A DNA stretch of 40,568 bases from Carnobacterium divergens (GTDB lineage Bacteria; Bacillota; Bacilli; Lactobacillales; Carnobacteriaceae). The stretch spans positions 2,517,221 to 2,557,788 of the forward strand of contig NZ_LT992558.1 in the NCBI RefSeq assembly GCF_900258435.1, given 5' to 3'. The notes under the pieces were generated by a model. It searched no databases and was not told the DNA's origin. It was given only the letters and a program-made list of their open reading frames with translations. The stretch's first letter is position 1. The number at the start of each line of letters is the position of its first letter. A program made the position numbers and the translations under genes. This document shows, piece by piece, positions 7,692 to 18,439 of the stretch.

Positions 7692-8432
7692 TTAGCTTTT
7701 ATTGATGATTGAAATGGCATTTAAGACATTTGGAAAGCCGATATAAGGCAAACAGTGAATCATCGTTGCAAGCAAGACTTCTTTGCTGTTTCCTACTTTC
7801 AAATTCCCCTTCGCATGTGCTAAAATTTGTTTTTCTTGACCGTTTGCAACCAGCATACATAAAATTAAAAGCTCTCTTGTTTGTAGGGACAACCCCGATC
7901 TCGTATAAAAGTCACCAAACCCAACTGCAGTTAAAAAGTTCGGCACTACAGTTTTCAAGTTTTCAGGCAAGTCTTGATGGGCTTGTTGAATTTCATCGCC
8001 ATAAATAGGCGTTTGAATTGCTTTTCCTTTTTCAAAGCGCTCCTCTTCTGTCACTTGTTTTTGACTAGGTAGTGGAAGAGCGATTCCTTGTTCTTCAAAA
8101 ACTTCATTAATAGCATTAACCGCATTCAAGGTCTTCGGAAATCCGATAAAAGGAGCACACTGATAAATGGCTTCTTTGATTTCAATTGGTGTTACACCTA
8201 TCCTTAATGCAGCTTCTGTATGCGCTTTTAATTGAGGCAAGGTTTGTTGGACGGCTAGTAAAACGACCGTAACAAGCTCTCTTAATGAATCTTCCAGATC
8301 GCCAACGTAAAAAACTTCACCAAAAATAAATTTTTGCAAAATCTCCATTAACTCAGGATCTTTTGAATCCATTGTTGGAAATTCGCCAAATAGTTCGTTA
8401 AATTTTTCCCGACTTAGTTGAGTTCTGTCCAT
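7692..8432 (-). CDS. Carboxymuconolactone decarboxylase family protein, two domains
   Basis: A 246-residue protein with two repeats of the CMD/AhpD-like helical fold: one at about 30-115 (RELVTVVLLAVQQTLPQLKA ... FIGFPKTLNAVNAINE) and a second at about 150-245 (RELLILCMLVANGQEKQI ... YIGFPNVLNAISIINK). Family members are decarboxylases or alkylhydroperoxidase-like reductases, but neither repeat shows the AhpD CxxC active site, so the reaction is uncertain. It ends an operon with a MerR regulator and a histidine phosphatase; 15 bases separate it from the latter. A detoxification or redox role under MerR control is likely. Confidence 0.88.
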   Translation of the reverse strand: MDRTQLSREKFNELFGEFPTMDSKDPELMEILQKFIFGEVFYVGDLEDSLRELVTVVLLAVQQTLPQLKAHTEAALRIGVTPIEIKEAIYQCAPFIGFPKTLNAVNAINEVFEEQGIALPLPSQKQVTEEERFEKGKAIQTPIYGDEIQQAHQDLPENLKTVVPNFLTAVGFGDFYTRSGLSLQTRELLILCMLVANGQEKQILAHAKGNLKVGNSKEVLLATMIHCLPYIGFPNVLNAISIINKS

Positions 8433-8447
8433 ATGCTCTCCTTCTTT

Positions 8448-9029
8448 CTAAAAATTGTGATTGATTGCTTCAATAAAGGTAAACCTTTGATTTTCATATT
8501 CAAATTTTAAAATACAGCCATTATCAAAACGAATAGCCTCACGTTTCGATAAATCTTCCCATTTTTTTAAGAACATAAAACAAGCGCCACCATGACTCAC
8601 CGCTAAGACGTTTTCGTGATTCTCTTGCTCCATCAGTTCAAGCAAGGTTGTATTCATCCGATTTTGTACGTCTTTATCCGATTCACCATTAAATCGAACA
8701 AAAAAATCCCCATACGTTTCTTCTTCTGGTGTTAGCGGAGGATTTAAATCTTCACTTTCTCCTTCAAATGTACCAAAATCCCATTCTTTCAGACCTTTCA
8801 ATCGAGTATAAGGCAATTGAGTCATTAATTCTAGCGTATCACTTGCCCGTTCTTGTGTTGATGAATAGGCGTGAGTCAGTTTAATTTGGTTGTCTTTAAA
8901 ATAAGTTCCGGCGGTTATTGCTTGTTGTTTTCCTTTTTCAGTTAAAGGAGAATCGCTTGCCCCTTGGATTTTGCGTCGCGCGTTGAATAATGTTTGCCCA
9001 TGCCTCATTAAATACAATGTTTTTTTCAT
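8448..9029 (-). CDS. Histidine phosphatase (phosphoglycerate mutase family)
   Basis: A 193-residue protein beginning MKKTLYLMRHGQTLFNARRK. The RHG motif carries the phospho-acceptor His10; the second histidine is in AVSHGGACFMF near residue 145. This is the GpmB/CobC-like branch of the family, which acts on varied small phosphoesters; the substrate is not evident. Its ATG overlaps the stop of merR (ATGA, 9026-9029), so expression is coupled to the regulator. Confidence 0.9.
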   Translation of the reverse strand: MKKTLYLMRHGQTLFNARRKIQGASDSPLTEKGKQQAITAGTYFKDNQIKLTHAYSSTQERASDTLELMTQLPYTRLKGLKEWDFGTFEGESEDLNPPLTPEEETYGDFFVRFNGESDKDVQNRMNTTLLELMEQENHENVLAVSHGGACFMFLKKWEDLSKREAIRFDNGCILKFEYENQRFTFIEAINHNF

Positions 9030-9409
9030 AAGTTCACTCCCATTTTTTGATGATCTCTTTGGCTAATTCGATCTTTTGTTAAATTTATTTTGTAGTCGAG
9101 ATAATCTAAGGTTTTTTGTTGTTTTGTCATTTTTTCAAGGATGATTGCTTGTTGCTTGGCAAGAATTTCTTCCCGTTGCTCTAAGGTTTCTTCTCCTTCA
9201 CGATACAAATCAAAGTAATGTTTAATTGCTTCAAGAGTTAAACCGGCTTCTTTCATACAAATAATAAAGTCGATATGATCCAAATCTTCTTGTTGGTAAT
9301 TGCGAATGCCGTTTTCTCTTTTGATTGGTTCAATTAAGCCAATTTTTTCGTAATATCTTAAGGTATCAATACTGAGGTTAAATTTTTTACTGACTTCATT
9401 TATTTTCAT
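9026..9409 (-). CDS. MerR-family transcriptional regulator
   Basis: A 127-residue protein with an N-terminal winged helix (MKINEVSKKFNLSIDTLRYYEKIGLI), the standard MerR arrangement, and a C-terminal dimerising coiled coil (about 80-120). The lack of a conserved Cys metal site suggests the organic-ligand or redox-stress group (compare AdhR/YfmP types). It is the first gene of the operon, read from a classical MerR promoter that it should autoregulate. Confidence 0.92.
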   Translation of the reverse strand: MKINEVSKKFNLSIDTLRYYEKIGLIEPIKRENGIRNYQQEDLDHIDFIICMKEAGLTLEAIKHYFDLYREGEETLEQREEILAKQQAIILEKMTKQQKTLDYLDYKINLTKDRISQRDHQKMGVNL

Positions 9410-9430
9410 GTATCTTCCTCCTTTTTTTAT

Positions 9431-9461
9431 AGTTTAACACTTGGAGTTGACTCTAGGTCAA
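9431..9461 (-). promoter_or_regulatory. MerR-type promoter with 19-bp spacer and dyad operator
   Basis: Minus-strand TTGACC (9456-9461) and TAAACT (9431-9436) are 19 bp apart. The spacer holds a near-perfect dyad, ACTTGGAGT (9439-9447) and ACTCTAGGT (9450-9458). The long spacer with centred dyad is the hallmark of promoters that MerR proteins activate by DNA untwisting. Confidence 0.88.
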
Positions 9462-9727
9462 GTGTTTCTTTTTATTCGTAACTTTTATTTATAAAGTCTC
9501 CTTTTTTATAAGTATTGTTGAACAAATTTTTGTTTGCCTACTCCTTGTGGTTATTCGTTAATTGATAAACAATCAGAGGCACATTGTCAAATCTAGTGAT
9601 GGTTAATTCTTGTAGGTGAGGACTTGATTTCAACGCTATTTTTCTAGTGCTTGATTTTGCTCTACCATCGACTCTCAATCAAATAAAAACGAACAATTCT
9701 CCTCCTTTCAAGAATTGTTCGTTTCAT
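9462..9727. other. Intergenic region between merR promoter and galR
   Basis: Apart from the galR terminator (9687-9724) I see no gene, promoter or known repeat here. The stretch 9540-9680 is less AT-rich than other intergenic regions, but no mobile-element end could be identified. Confidence 0.4.
9687..9724 (-). terminator. Terminator of the gal operon
   Basis: A perfect 14-bp stem (9687-9700 with 9711-9724) and a 10-base loop lie just after the galR stop, followed on the minus strand by a T-rich run. Confidence 0.9.
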
Positions 9728-12218
<2,491 letters not shown>

Positions 12219-12228
12219 ATGAACCCTC

Positions 12229-13218
12229 CTATTTCTTATAGCCTAGCGGATGATGAACATGCCAATTCCAAGCAGTTTGAATGATTTTTTCAATTTCTGT
12301 ATAGCTAGGCTCCCAACCAAGAATATTCTTTGCTTTTTCACTGGAAGCAACCAAAGAACTAGGATCTCCATCTCTACGTGGAGCCATCACGGTAGGAATT
12401 TCTTGACCCGTTACGCTTCTGGCTGCCTCCACCATTTCTTTAACAGAATAACCGTTGTTGCTGCCTAAATTAAACGTGTCACTTGGACGACCAGCGTCTA
12501 AATAATCTAACGCTAGTAAATGTGCAGCGATTAAGTCTTCTACATAAACATAATCGCGAATACATGTACCATCAGGGGTTGCATAATCTTCACCAAAAAT
12601 TGACAACTGCTCTCTTTGACCTAAAGCAACTTGTAAAATAAGGGGAACCAAATGGGTTTCAGGATGATGGTCTTCTCCAATCGATCCGTCTGCTTTAGCA
12701 CCTGCAACATTAAAGTACCTAAGTGCAACATAACGAATGCCATAAGCGATGTCACACCATTTCATCATTTTTTCCATCATCAGCTTACTTTCACCATATG
12801 GATTTTTAGGATTCGGTGTTGTCATTTCATCAATTGGTGATTTTTTAGGTTCTCCATAAGTAGCAGCTGTACTAGAAAAAACGATTTGCCTGACATCATG
12901 CTTATTCATGACTTCTAGTAACACTTGCATACCATGCACATTATTATTGAAATAAGCTAGTGGTTTTTCAACAGACTCTCCTACTAAAGAACTGGCTGCA
13001 AAATGCAGCACGCTTTCAATTTGTTCTTTTTGAAAAACTTCGTTTAAAAATGCGACATCACGAATATCTCCTCTATAAAACAATGCAGCTGGATGGACGG
13101 CTTGTCTATGTCCCGTCAATAAATTATCAACGACTACAACCTTTTCGCCTTTTTGAATTAATTGTGAAACTGCATGAGACCCTATATAACCCGCCCCACC
13201 TAGAACTAAAATTGCCAT
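12229..13218 (-). CDS. galE: UDP-glucose 4-epimerase (GalE)
   Basis: 329 residues, an extended SDR. N-terminal Rossmann motif [15 protein letters not shown], the YGESK catalytic Tyr-Lys pair near residue 150, and the RYFNVAGA and [12 protein letters not shown] segments of GalE. It interconverts UDP-galactose and UDP-glucose, regenerating UDP-glucose for GalT. ATG 13218 is chosen because it directly precedes the Rossmann strand and has AGGAG 8 bases upstream; the 40 extra upstream codons overlap galK. It lies 16 bases after galK. Confidence 0.96.
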   Translation of the reverse strand: MAILVLGGAGYIGSHAVSQLIQKGEKVVVVDNLLTGHRQAVHPAALFYRGDIRDVAFLNEVFQKEQIESVLHFAASSLVGESVEKPLAYFNNNVHGMQVLLEVMNKHDVRQIVFSSTAATYGEPKKSPIDEMTTPNPKNPYGESKLMMEKMMKWCDIAYGIRYVALRYFNVAGAKADGSIGEDHHPETHLVPLILQVALGQREQLSIFGEDYATPDGTCIRDYVYVEDLIAAHLLALDYLDAGRPSDTFNLGSNNGYSVKEMVEAARSVTGQEIPTVMAPRRDGDPSSLVASSEKAKNILGWEPSYTEIEKIIQTAWNWHVHHPLGYKK

Positions 13219-13234
13219 TCGATTCTCTCCTTTT

Positions 13235-14398
13235 TTACGATAATTTTCGTGCACCCTCAGCAATATAAGCTTTATAAAAATCTGCTGGATACCCAATTTT
13301 TTCTTGATAATTTTCGCCAACAACTTGAATAAAGGCATCTAATTCACTTTCTTTAACCAACGCAATGCTGCACCCACCAAAACCAGCACCTGTCATTCTG
13401 GCACCCAGTACCCCTGGCTGGCGCTGGGCACAAGAAACTAAGGTATCCAATTCAATTCCTGTTACTTCATAATCTTGCTTTAAAGAAGAGTGAGAATCAT
13501 TAAGGAGTTTCCCAAACTCCATCAAATTGCCTTCTGTTAATGCTTCTTTGGCTTTTAACGTCCGTTGATTTTCAGTAACTGCATGTCTGGCACGCTTGAT
13601 TAAAGTTGGATTTCCAATCAAATGAAGATAACGTTCAAAGCTAGCTTCATTTAGTTCACCTAAAGAAGCAATGCTTACTTTTTTTTGTAAAAGATGCAAC
13701 GCTTCTTCGCATTCTGAACGTCTTTCATTGTACTTAGAGTCTGCTAATTCTCTACGTTTATTCGTATTCATAATGACAACCACATATTCTCCAAAGTCTG
13801 CTGGAACCATTTCATATTTTAATGAACTCGTATCTAACAAAATGGCTTGATTTTTTTTCCCCATTCCTACTGCAAATTGATCCATAATACCTGAATTTAC
13901 ACCAATAAAACTATTTTCAACTTTTTTTCCTATTTCAATCAATTCTAAGGTAGGAACCTCCAACTTAAATAAATCATTAAGGATCACTCCCGTTAAAAGT
14001 TCAATTGATGCAGAAGAAGATAAACCAGCACCATTTGGAATGGTTCCATAAAAAAGAATATCAACTCCGCTAGTGATGTTATAGCCAGCCTCTATTAAAT
14101 ACTTCACTACTCCTTTGGGATAATTCGCCCAATTATGAGCTCTTGAATAAGAAAGATCTTCCATTGAAAATTCAATTACACCACTGTCTTTAAAGTTTTC
14201 AGAATACAATCGGATCCTGTTATCTTTTCGTTTACTTGCAATCCCATATGTTCCTAGCGTAATCGCTGCTGGGAAAACATGTCCTCCATTGTAATCTGTA
14301 TGCTCGCCTATTAGATTGATTCTACCGGGAGAAAAATAACTGTCTCCATCCTGTTTATCAAATAGTTTGACAAATTTTTTTTTTAATTCCTTTTCCAT
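13235..14398 (-). CDS. galK: Galactokinase (GalK)
   Basis: 387 residues of the GHMP kinase family. The galactokinase signature [20 protein letters not shown] (about 25-44), ATP-binding [15 protein letters not shown] (about 118-132) and the C-terminal [14 protein letters not shown] (about 335-348) are all present. It phosphorylates galactose to galactose-1-phosphate. First gene of galKETR, start ATG 14398 with AGGTGGAG upstream. Its promoter carries paired AGTAAA half-sites likely bound by GalR. Galactose released by the GH35 enzyme of this window is an obvious source of substrate. Confidence 0.97.
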   Translation of the reverse strand: MEKELKKKFVKLFDKQDGDSYFSPGRINLIGEHTDYNGGHVFPAAITLGTYGIASKRKDNRIRLYSENFKDSGVIEFSMEDLSYSRAHNWANYPKGVVKYLIEAGYNITSGVDILFYGTIPNGAGLSSSASIELLTGVILNDLFKLEVPTLELIEIGKKVENSFIGVNSGIMDQFAVGMGKKNQAILLDTSSLKYEMVPADFGEYVVVIMNTNKRRELADSKYNERRSECEEALHLLQKKVSIASLGELNEASFERYLHLIGNPTLIKRARHAVTENQRTLKAKEALTEGNLMEFGKLLNDSHSSLKQDYEVTGIELDTLVSCAQRQPGVLGARMTGAGFGGCSIALVKESELDAFIQVVGENYQEKIGYPADFYKAYIAEGARKLS

Positions 14399-14420
14399 TT
14401 CTCCACCTCATTAAAATTAT

Positions 14421-14452
14421 TTTAGTAAATTAATTGTAGTTTATTTACTAAA
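14421..14452. promoter_or_regulatory. Probable GalR operator at the galK promoter
   Basis: Perfect 10-bp arms TTTAGTAAAT (14421-14430) and ATTTACTAAA (14443-14452). One arm lies in the -35/-10 spacer and the other just downstream of the -10, centred 22 bp apart (about two helical turns). The same AGTAAA/TTTACT half-site recurs in the galM promoter. Confidence 0.65.
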
Positions 14453-14461
14453 CTTTTTCAA
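14433..14461 (-). promoter_or_regulatory. Promoter of galKETR
   Basis: Minus-strand TTGAAA (14456-14461), 17-bp spacer, TACAAT (14433-14438), about 35 bases upstream of galK. Confidence 0.8.
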
Positions 14462-14559
14462 CTTTTTAATAAAAAATGTGAATTCATCCCTTTCCAAAAG
14501 TACCCTATTCATTTTAAAAGTAACGGAAATTGATTAACATTCATTTCCTTACACAGACA

Positions 14560-14575
14560 AAGTAAATCTTTACTT
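14560..14575. promoter_or_regulatory. Probable GalR operator at the galM promoter
   Basis: A 16-bp palindrome AAGTAAA-TC-TTTACTT that includes the -35 hexamer of the galM promoter. Its half-site matches the galK operator arms, suggesting shared control by GalR. Confidence 0.6.
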
Positions 14576-14597
14576 AATTTTACTTATATCGTATGAT
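14569..14597 (+). promoter_or_regulatory. Promoter of the galM operon
   Basis: TTTACT (14569-14574), 17-bp spacer, TATGAT (14592-14597), upstream of the TTG start at 14655. Confidence 0.65.
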
Positions 14598-14654
14598 TAC
14601 ATTAAAATTAGCTCACAGAAATTAAATTTGCAATGGCAGAAAGGACTGTTTTTA

Positions 14655-15692
14655 TTGACAATTACATCAAAAGATTTTGGAAATGAGATGACTCTTTATT
14701 CCCTAACAAACAAAAATGGAGTCATTTTAAAAGTGACTGACTTTGGAGCAAGGATCGTTCAGCTTGCTATTCCTACAAATAAAAAGGACCTGCGTTCTAT
14801 TGTTTTAGGGTTCGATTCTACACGTGACTATCTTGAAAATGATTTATACTTTGGCGCAACAATTGGTCGAACCGCTGGACGGATCATCGAAGGAACATTT
14901 ACACTAAATAATTTGAACTATCAAACAACTGTTGATCCTTTCACTAAAAATACTTTACACGGAGGTTCTCCCAGTTTTGAAAGTAAAAAATGGAGCACTC
15001 AACTAGTTCAATCAGAACCCGAACCTGCCATTACATTTTGTTTAAAAAGCCCTGATGGTGAAAATGGCTTTCCTGGTAATTTGACTGTCTCAGTCACGTA
15101 TACTCTTACTGATAATAATGAATGTAAAATAACTTATCATGCTACAGCTGATGTCCCTAGTATTTTTAATCCAACAAATCATGTTTACTTTAACTTAACG
15201 GGGGACCCTACTCAATCTGTCGCAGACCATGAATTATTGATTCAAGCAGATGAATTTATTCCTTTAAAATCAGATGTTACACCTTTAGGAGTTACAAAAA
15301 GTGTCGAAAATACAGCTTTTGATTTTCAAAAAATTAAAAAAATAAAAGAGGCGCTTGATAGTAACGACTCTCAAATTTTAATGATGGGAGGACTAGACCA
15401 TCCATTTATTCTGACTAATCACGATCTAATCCATCCGGATGTTCTTTTAATAAGTCCAGATCAAACGATTCAACTAGAACTCTATACCGATCAACCTGCT
15501 GTTGTCTTATTTTCTGCAAATTTTTCAGATAGCACTCTAACTTTTCACGATAAAAAGCTAGTCAACCATGGCGGACTTACTTTAGAAACGCAAATTCCTC
15601 CCGGTGCTGAACGTTTTCATCATTTTGGAGACCTCGCTATTCGACCTGAAAAACCATATGATTCTACAACAATGTTTAAAGTTATCTTTTAA
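14655..15692 (+). CDS. galM: Aldose 1-epimerase (galactose mutarotase)
   Basis: About 345 residues. GalM features are FGATIGRTAGRI (around residues 65-76), the TLHGG motif with the first catalytic His, NPTNHVYFNL with the second catalytic His, and the GGLDHPF segment. It interconverts alpha and beta galactose, feeding galactokinase. TTG 14655 is preferred: AAGGA lies about 9 bases upstream and the N-terminus (MTITSKDFGNEMTLYSL) fits the family. The in-frame TTG at 14628 lacks a ribosome site. It is divergent from galKETR and heads a three-gene unit with the DUF2264 and discoidin-like genes. Confidence 0.92.
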   Translation: MTITSKDFGNEMTLYSLTNKNGVILKVTDFGARIVQLAIPTNKKDLRSIVLGFDSTRDYLENDLYFGATIGRTAGRIIEGTFTLNNLNYQTTVDPFTKNTLHGGSPSFESKKWSTQLVQSEPEPAITFCLKSPDGENGFPGNLTVSVTYTLTDNNECKITYHATADVPSIFNPTNHVYFNLTGDPTQSVADHELLIQADEFIPLKSDVTPLGVTKSVENTAFDFQKIKKIKEALDSNDSQILMMGGLDHPFILTNHDLIHPDVLLISPDQTIQLELYTDQPAVVLFSANFSDSTLTFHDKKLVNHGGLTLETQIPPGAERFHHFGDLAIRPEKPYDSTTMFKVIF

Positions 15693-15731
15693 TATTTTTT
15701 ACTTTATCGCATACAAAGGAGCTTTCTTATC

Positions 15732-17471
15732 ATGAAAAATAAAGAAATGACGTTTATCACTCAAAAAGATTACGTAACTGCTCTAGAAAAAATAATGCAG
15801 CCTTTGCGACAGGAACTGCTCTTTTCATCAACCTCAGGATTAAACCTAGGAACTAGTGGTGCCGTTTATACTCAGCAGCGAGCAGAAATGGAAGCTCTTA
15901 TCCGTCCTTTATGGGGACTTTCAGCCTTATGGACCATTGAAAAAGACTCCCCTTTGCAACTCGCTTATTTAGAAAAAATAACGCAAGGAACAGATCCTAC
16001 AAGCCCTGTTTATTGGGGAGACATTCAAAATTATGACCAATATATAGTCGAATCAGCCGCGCTATCCTTGACGATTTTGCTTCATAAAGACTATTTTTTT
16101 GATGCTTTATCTAAAAAGTCAAAAACAAATTTAATCAACTGGTTGAATCAAGCTCTTGAACGAAAAATCCCTAAAAATAACTGGACTTTTTTTAAAATTT
16201 TAATTCGAATCGCTCTATCTTCTTGTGGAGAAAAGCTGGATCAGCAAGCACTTGATGTTGAATTAAAATTGATTGACTCCATGTATCTAGGAGATGGATG
16301 GTATAAAGACGGACAAGAAACTCAAAGAGATTACTATGTTCCTTTTGCTTTTCATTATTATGGTTTGATTTATGCAACTTTTATGAAGGATATTGATCCT
16401 GTTCGATCAAAAATTTTTATTGAACGTGCAACCTATTTTTCGAAAGATTTTATTTATTATTTTGATGAAGACGGTGAAGCATTGCCTTTTGGCAGAAGTT
16501 TAACGTATCGTTTTGCTCAAGCTGCTTTTTTTTCAGCTTTAATTTTTGCAGATGTTGAAGCGATTCCTTGGGGTGAAATGAAAACGCTTATGTCCGCACA
16601 TTTAACCAATTGGATGAACCATGATATTTTCACAGTTGATGGACGGCTATCAATTGGTTATCATTATGAAAATTTAATTATGGCGGAAGGGTACAATGCT
16701 CCTGGCTCTCCATATTGGGGGCTAAAATTCTTTTTACTACTAGCAGTACCTGACACACATCCCTTTTGGCAGGCTTCTCCCGTTCCTTTAAGTAAACGTT
16801 CTAAGAAGCTCGTCCATAATGGGAATATGCTTTTACATTATAATCACAATCACTCACACTTACTCGGTTACCCTGCTGGACTTATGCTAAAGAACCAAGC
16901 ACATGCTCAAGCAAAATACAGTAAATTTGTTTACTCTACTAAATTTGGATTTAGCGTACCTAAAGCGAGTATTTCTTACGAAGAAGGAGCATTCGATAAT
17001 ACATTAGCTGTTTCATGTGACCTAAATAGCTATTATCGCACTAAGGGAGAAGTTACGGATTATCTTTTAACTGAAACGTATACAACTCAAACATGGCATC
17101 CTTTTGAGGGGGTCTCCATTACCACAACCATCTATCCTTTTGGCGAATGGCATTTACGCGTTCATGAAATTGAAACAAGTAGGTCCCTTGACTTACGTGA
17201 AGGAGGATTCAGTGTTCCTCTGCTGGGACAACATCCAAAAGCAACTCATTCACAAACCGAAGCTTGTATACACGAAGGGAAATTAACCTCTCAAATTGTT
17301 GCCATTGAAGGATATGATACAGCCGAAATTATTCGTCCAGAAGTAAATACGTCTCTCTTTTTCCCACGTACCTCTTTTCCTTCTTTGCAAACAACTATTT
17401 CCGCTGGAAAACACCGTCTTATATGTTTAGTTGGCGGTATTGTATCAAATACAACTAAGAAAGGACGTTAA
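15732..17471 (+). CDS. DUF2264 family protein, probable intracellular glycosidase
   Basis: 579 residues, no signal peptide. The DUF2264 layout is visible: an (alpha/alpha) barrel-like N-terminal half with the conserved DGWYKDG..RDYYVPFAFHYYGL block (about 188-212) and PFGRSLTYRFAQ (about 250), then a beta-rich C-terminal half. From memory, some DUF2264 proteins have been assigned as beta-glucuronidases (GH154); which substrate this one uses cannot be read from sequence. AAAGGAG precedes ATG 15732. It lies 39 bases after galM and 2 bases before the discoidin-like gene. The neighbourhood of uronate and galactose catabolism suggests it acts on imported uronic-acid-containing oligosaccharides. 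Confidence 0.8.
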   Translation: MKNKEMTFITQKDYVTALEKIMQPLRQELLFSSTSGLNLGTSGAVYTQQRAEMEALIRPLWGLSALWTIEKDSPLQLAYLEKITQGTDPTSPVYWGDIQNYDQYIVESAALSLTILLHKDYFFDALSKKSKTNLINWLNQALERKIPKNNWTFFKILIRIALSSCGEKLDQQALDVELKLIDSMYLGDGWYKDGQETQRDYYVPFAFHYYGLIYATFMKDIDPVRSKIFIERATYFSKDFIYYFDEDGEALPFGRSLTYRFAQAAFFSALIFADVEAIPWGEMKTLMSAHLTNWMNHDIFTVDGRLSIGYHYENLIMAEGYNAPGSPYWGLKFFLLLAVPDTHPFWQASPVPLSKRSKKLVHNGNMLLHYNHNHSHLLGYPAGLMLKNQAHAQAKYSKFVYSTKFGFSVPKASISYEEGAFDNTLAVSCDLNSYYRTKGEVTDYLLTETYTTQTWHPFEGVSITTTIYPFGEWHLRVHEIETSRSLDLREGGFSVPLLGQHPKATHSQTEACIHEGKLTSQIVAIEGYDTAEIIRPEVNTSLFFPRTSFPSLQTTISAGKHRLICLVGGIVSNTTKKGR

Positions 17472-17473
17472 CA

Positions 17474-18301
17474 ATGATTGAATTAGCATTAAAAAATAAA
17501 CACCAACAACAGATTTCAGGGAAAATCGACCATGAAAAAGAAAGACAGGAACTTAAGGCAATAGGAACTGAAATGGCCGTCCTGACAATTAAAGATTACA
17601 CCTATTTGGAGGGCGATTACATCCATATCACAACAGACAAAGCTAATTGCTACCTTGTGGTTCAACTTGATGAAACCCTCGCTCCTACACTTATTTATTT
17701 AACGAAAAAAACATGGAGCTATCTGATACCAATAGCACACTCAGCTAAAAAGGCTTCTGTTGAAACAGCCTTTTCTTCAAAAAGACACCATCTTGTGGTC
17801 AGAAAAGCCTATGATTTTGAAATAAACCATTATCAAAACTTATCCATTAATCCTCATGACCAAAAAGAAGACACTTATGCCTATCCTCACGCAACTGCAA
17901 ATGTCGAGACCAGAGATGACGTTGTGTTCTTTGCCAAAAATGCAATTGATGGAAAATATGGAAACTTGTCTCATGGTTCTTATCCTTATAATTCATGGGG
18001 AATCAATCAACAAGCAGAGGCTACACTCACCATTGAATTTGGTCGAGTCGTTGAAGTCGATTGGATTCGCTTATTATTTAGAGCCGATTACCCTCATGAT
18101 AGCCATTGGAAAGAAGTAACCCTTTGTTTTTCTAATGGAGAGGAAAAAATAGTCTCAACGACGGACTCACCTCATTTCCAAGAACTCTCATTCTCACCGA
18201 TAAAAACAACTTATCTCACCTTAAAAGAGTTAAAAAAAGCTCCTGATGCTTCCCCATTTCCCGCTTTAACACAAATCGAAATTTTTGGTAAAAATAAATA
18301 G
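17474..18301 (+). CDS. Cytoplasmic protein with discoidin-like C-terminal domain
   Basis: 275 residues, no signal peptide. Residues 1 to about 130 look beta-rich but match nothing I know. Residues about 150-275 resemble a galactose-binding-like (F5/8 type C, discoidin) domain: AIDGKYGNLSHGSYPYNSWG, then TLTIEFGRVVEVDWIRLLFR and a final EIFGK strand. It follows the DUF2264 gene by 2 bases, its ribosome site lying in that gene's end, so the two are co-translated and may form a complex acting on one glycan. Function inferred only from context. Confidence 0.7.
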   Translation: MIELALKNKHQQQISGKIDHEKERQELKAIGTEMAVLTIKDYTYLEGDYIHITTDKANCYLVVQLDETLAPTLIYLTKKTWSYLIPIAHSAKKASVETAFSSKRHHLVVRKAYDFEINHYQNLSINPHDQKEDTYAYPHATANVETRDDVVFFAKNAIDGKYGNLSHGSYPYNSWGINQQAEATLTIEFGRVVEVDWIRLLFRADYPHDSHWKEVTLCFSNGEEKIVSTTDSPHFQELSFSPIKTTYLTLKELKKAPDASPFPALTQIEIFGKNK

Positions 18302-18309
18302 CGACTAGA

Positions 18310-18340
18310 AAAAAACAACTTTACTAAAGAGTTGTTTTTT
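18310..18340 (+). terminator. Terminator of the galM operon
   Basis: Stem AAAAAACAACT (18310-18320) with AGTTGTTTTTT (18330-18340), 9-base loop, T-run. It separates the galM unit from the GH88 unit. Confidence 0.9.
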
Positions 18341-18369
18341 TATTTATATAAGAAATTTCCTTAAATGAG

Positions 18370-18397
18370 TTGCTTTTTCCTTTTTTTACGTTATAAT
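18370..18397 (+). promoter_or_regulatory. Promoter of the GH88-GH35 operon
   Basis: TTGCTT (18370-18375), 16-bp spacer, perfect TATAAT (18392-18397). The predicted transcription start is immediately upstream of the GntR-type site at 18408. Confidence 0.75.
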
Positions 18398-18407
18398 TCT
18401 TATTGAA

Positions 18408-18421
18408 GTTAACATATTAAC
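18408..18421. promoter_or_regulatory. Probable GntR operator, site 1
   Basis: GTTAACATATTAAC, an inverted repeat just downstream of the promoter -10. It matches three sites around the gntR/PTS intergenic region, so it probably brings the GH88-GH35 operon under the same repressor. Confidence 0.65.
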
Positions 18422-18439
18422 AAGTTAAGGAGAATACAC

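Noticed and set aside
7433-7720. 95-residue version of the CsbD-like protein
   Set aside because: The extra 32 codons overlap the promoter and the preceding gene's end and have no ribosome site.
9540-9680. Insertion-sequence remnant between merR and galR
   Set aside because: Base composition differs slightly, but no terminal repeat, target duplication or transposase fragment could be found.
12229-13338. 369-residue GalE with an N-terminal extension
   Set aside because: The extension overlaps galK, has no family match, and ATG 13218 with AGGAG starts exactly at the Rossmann motif.
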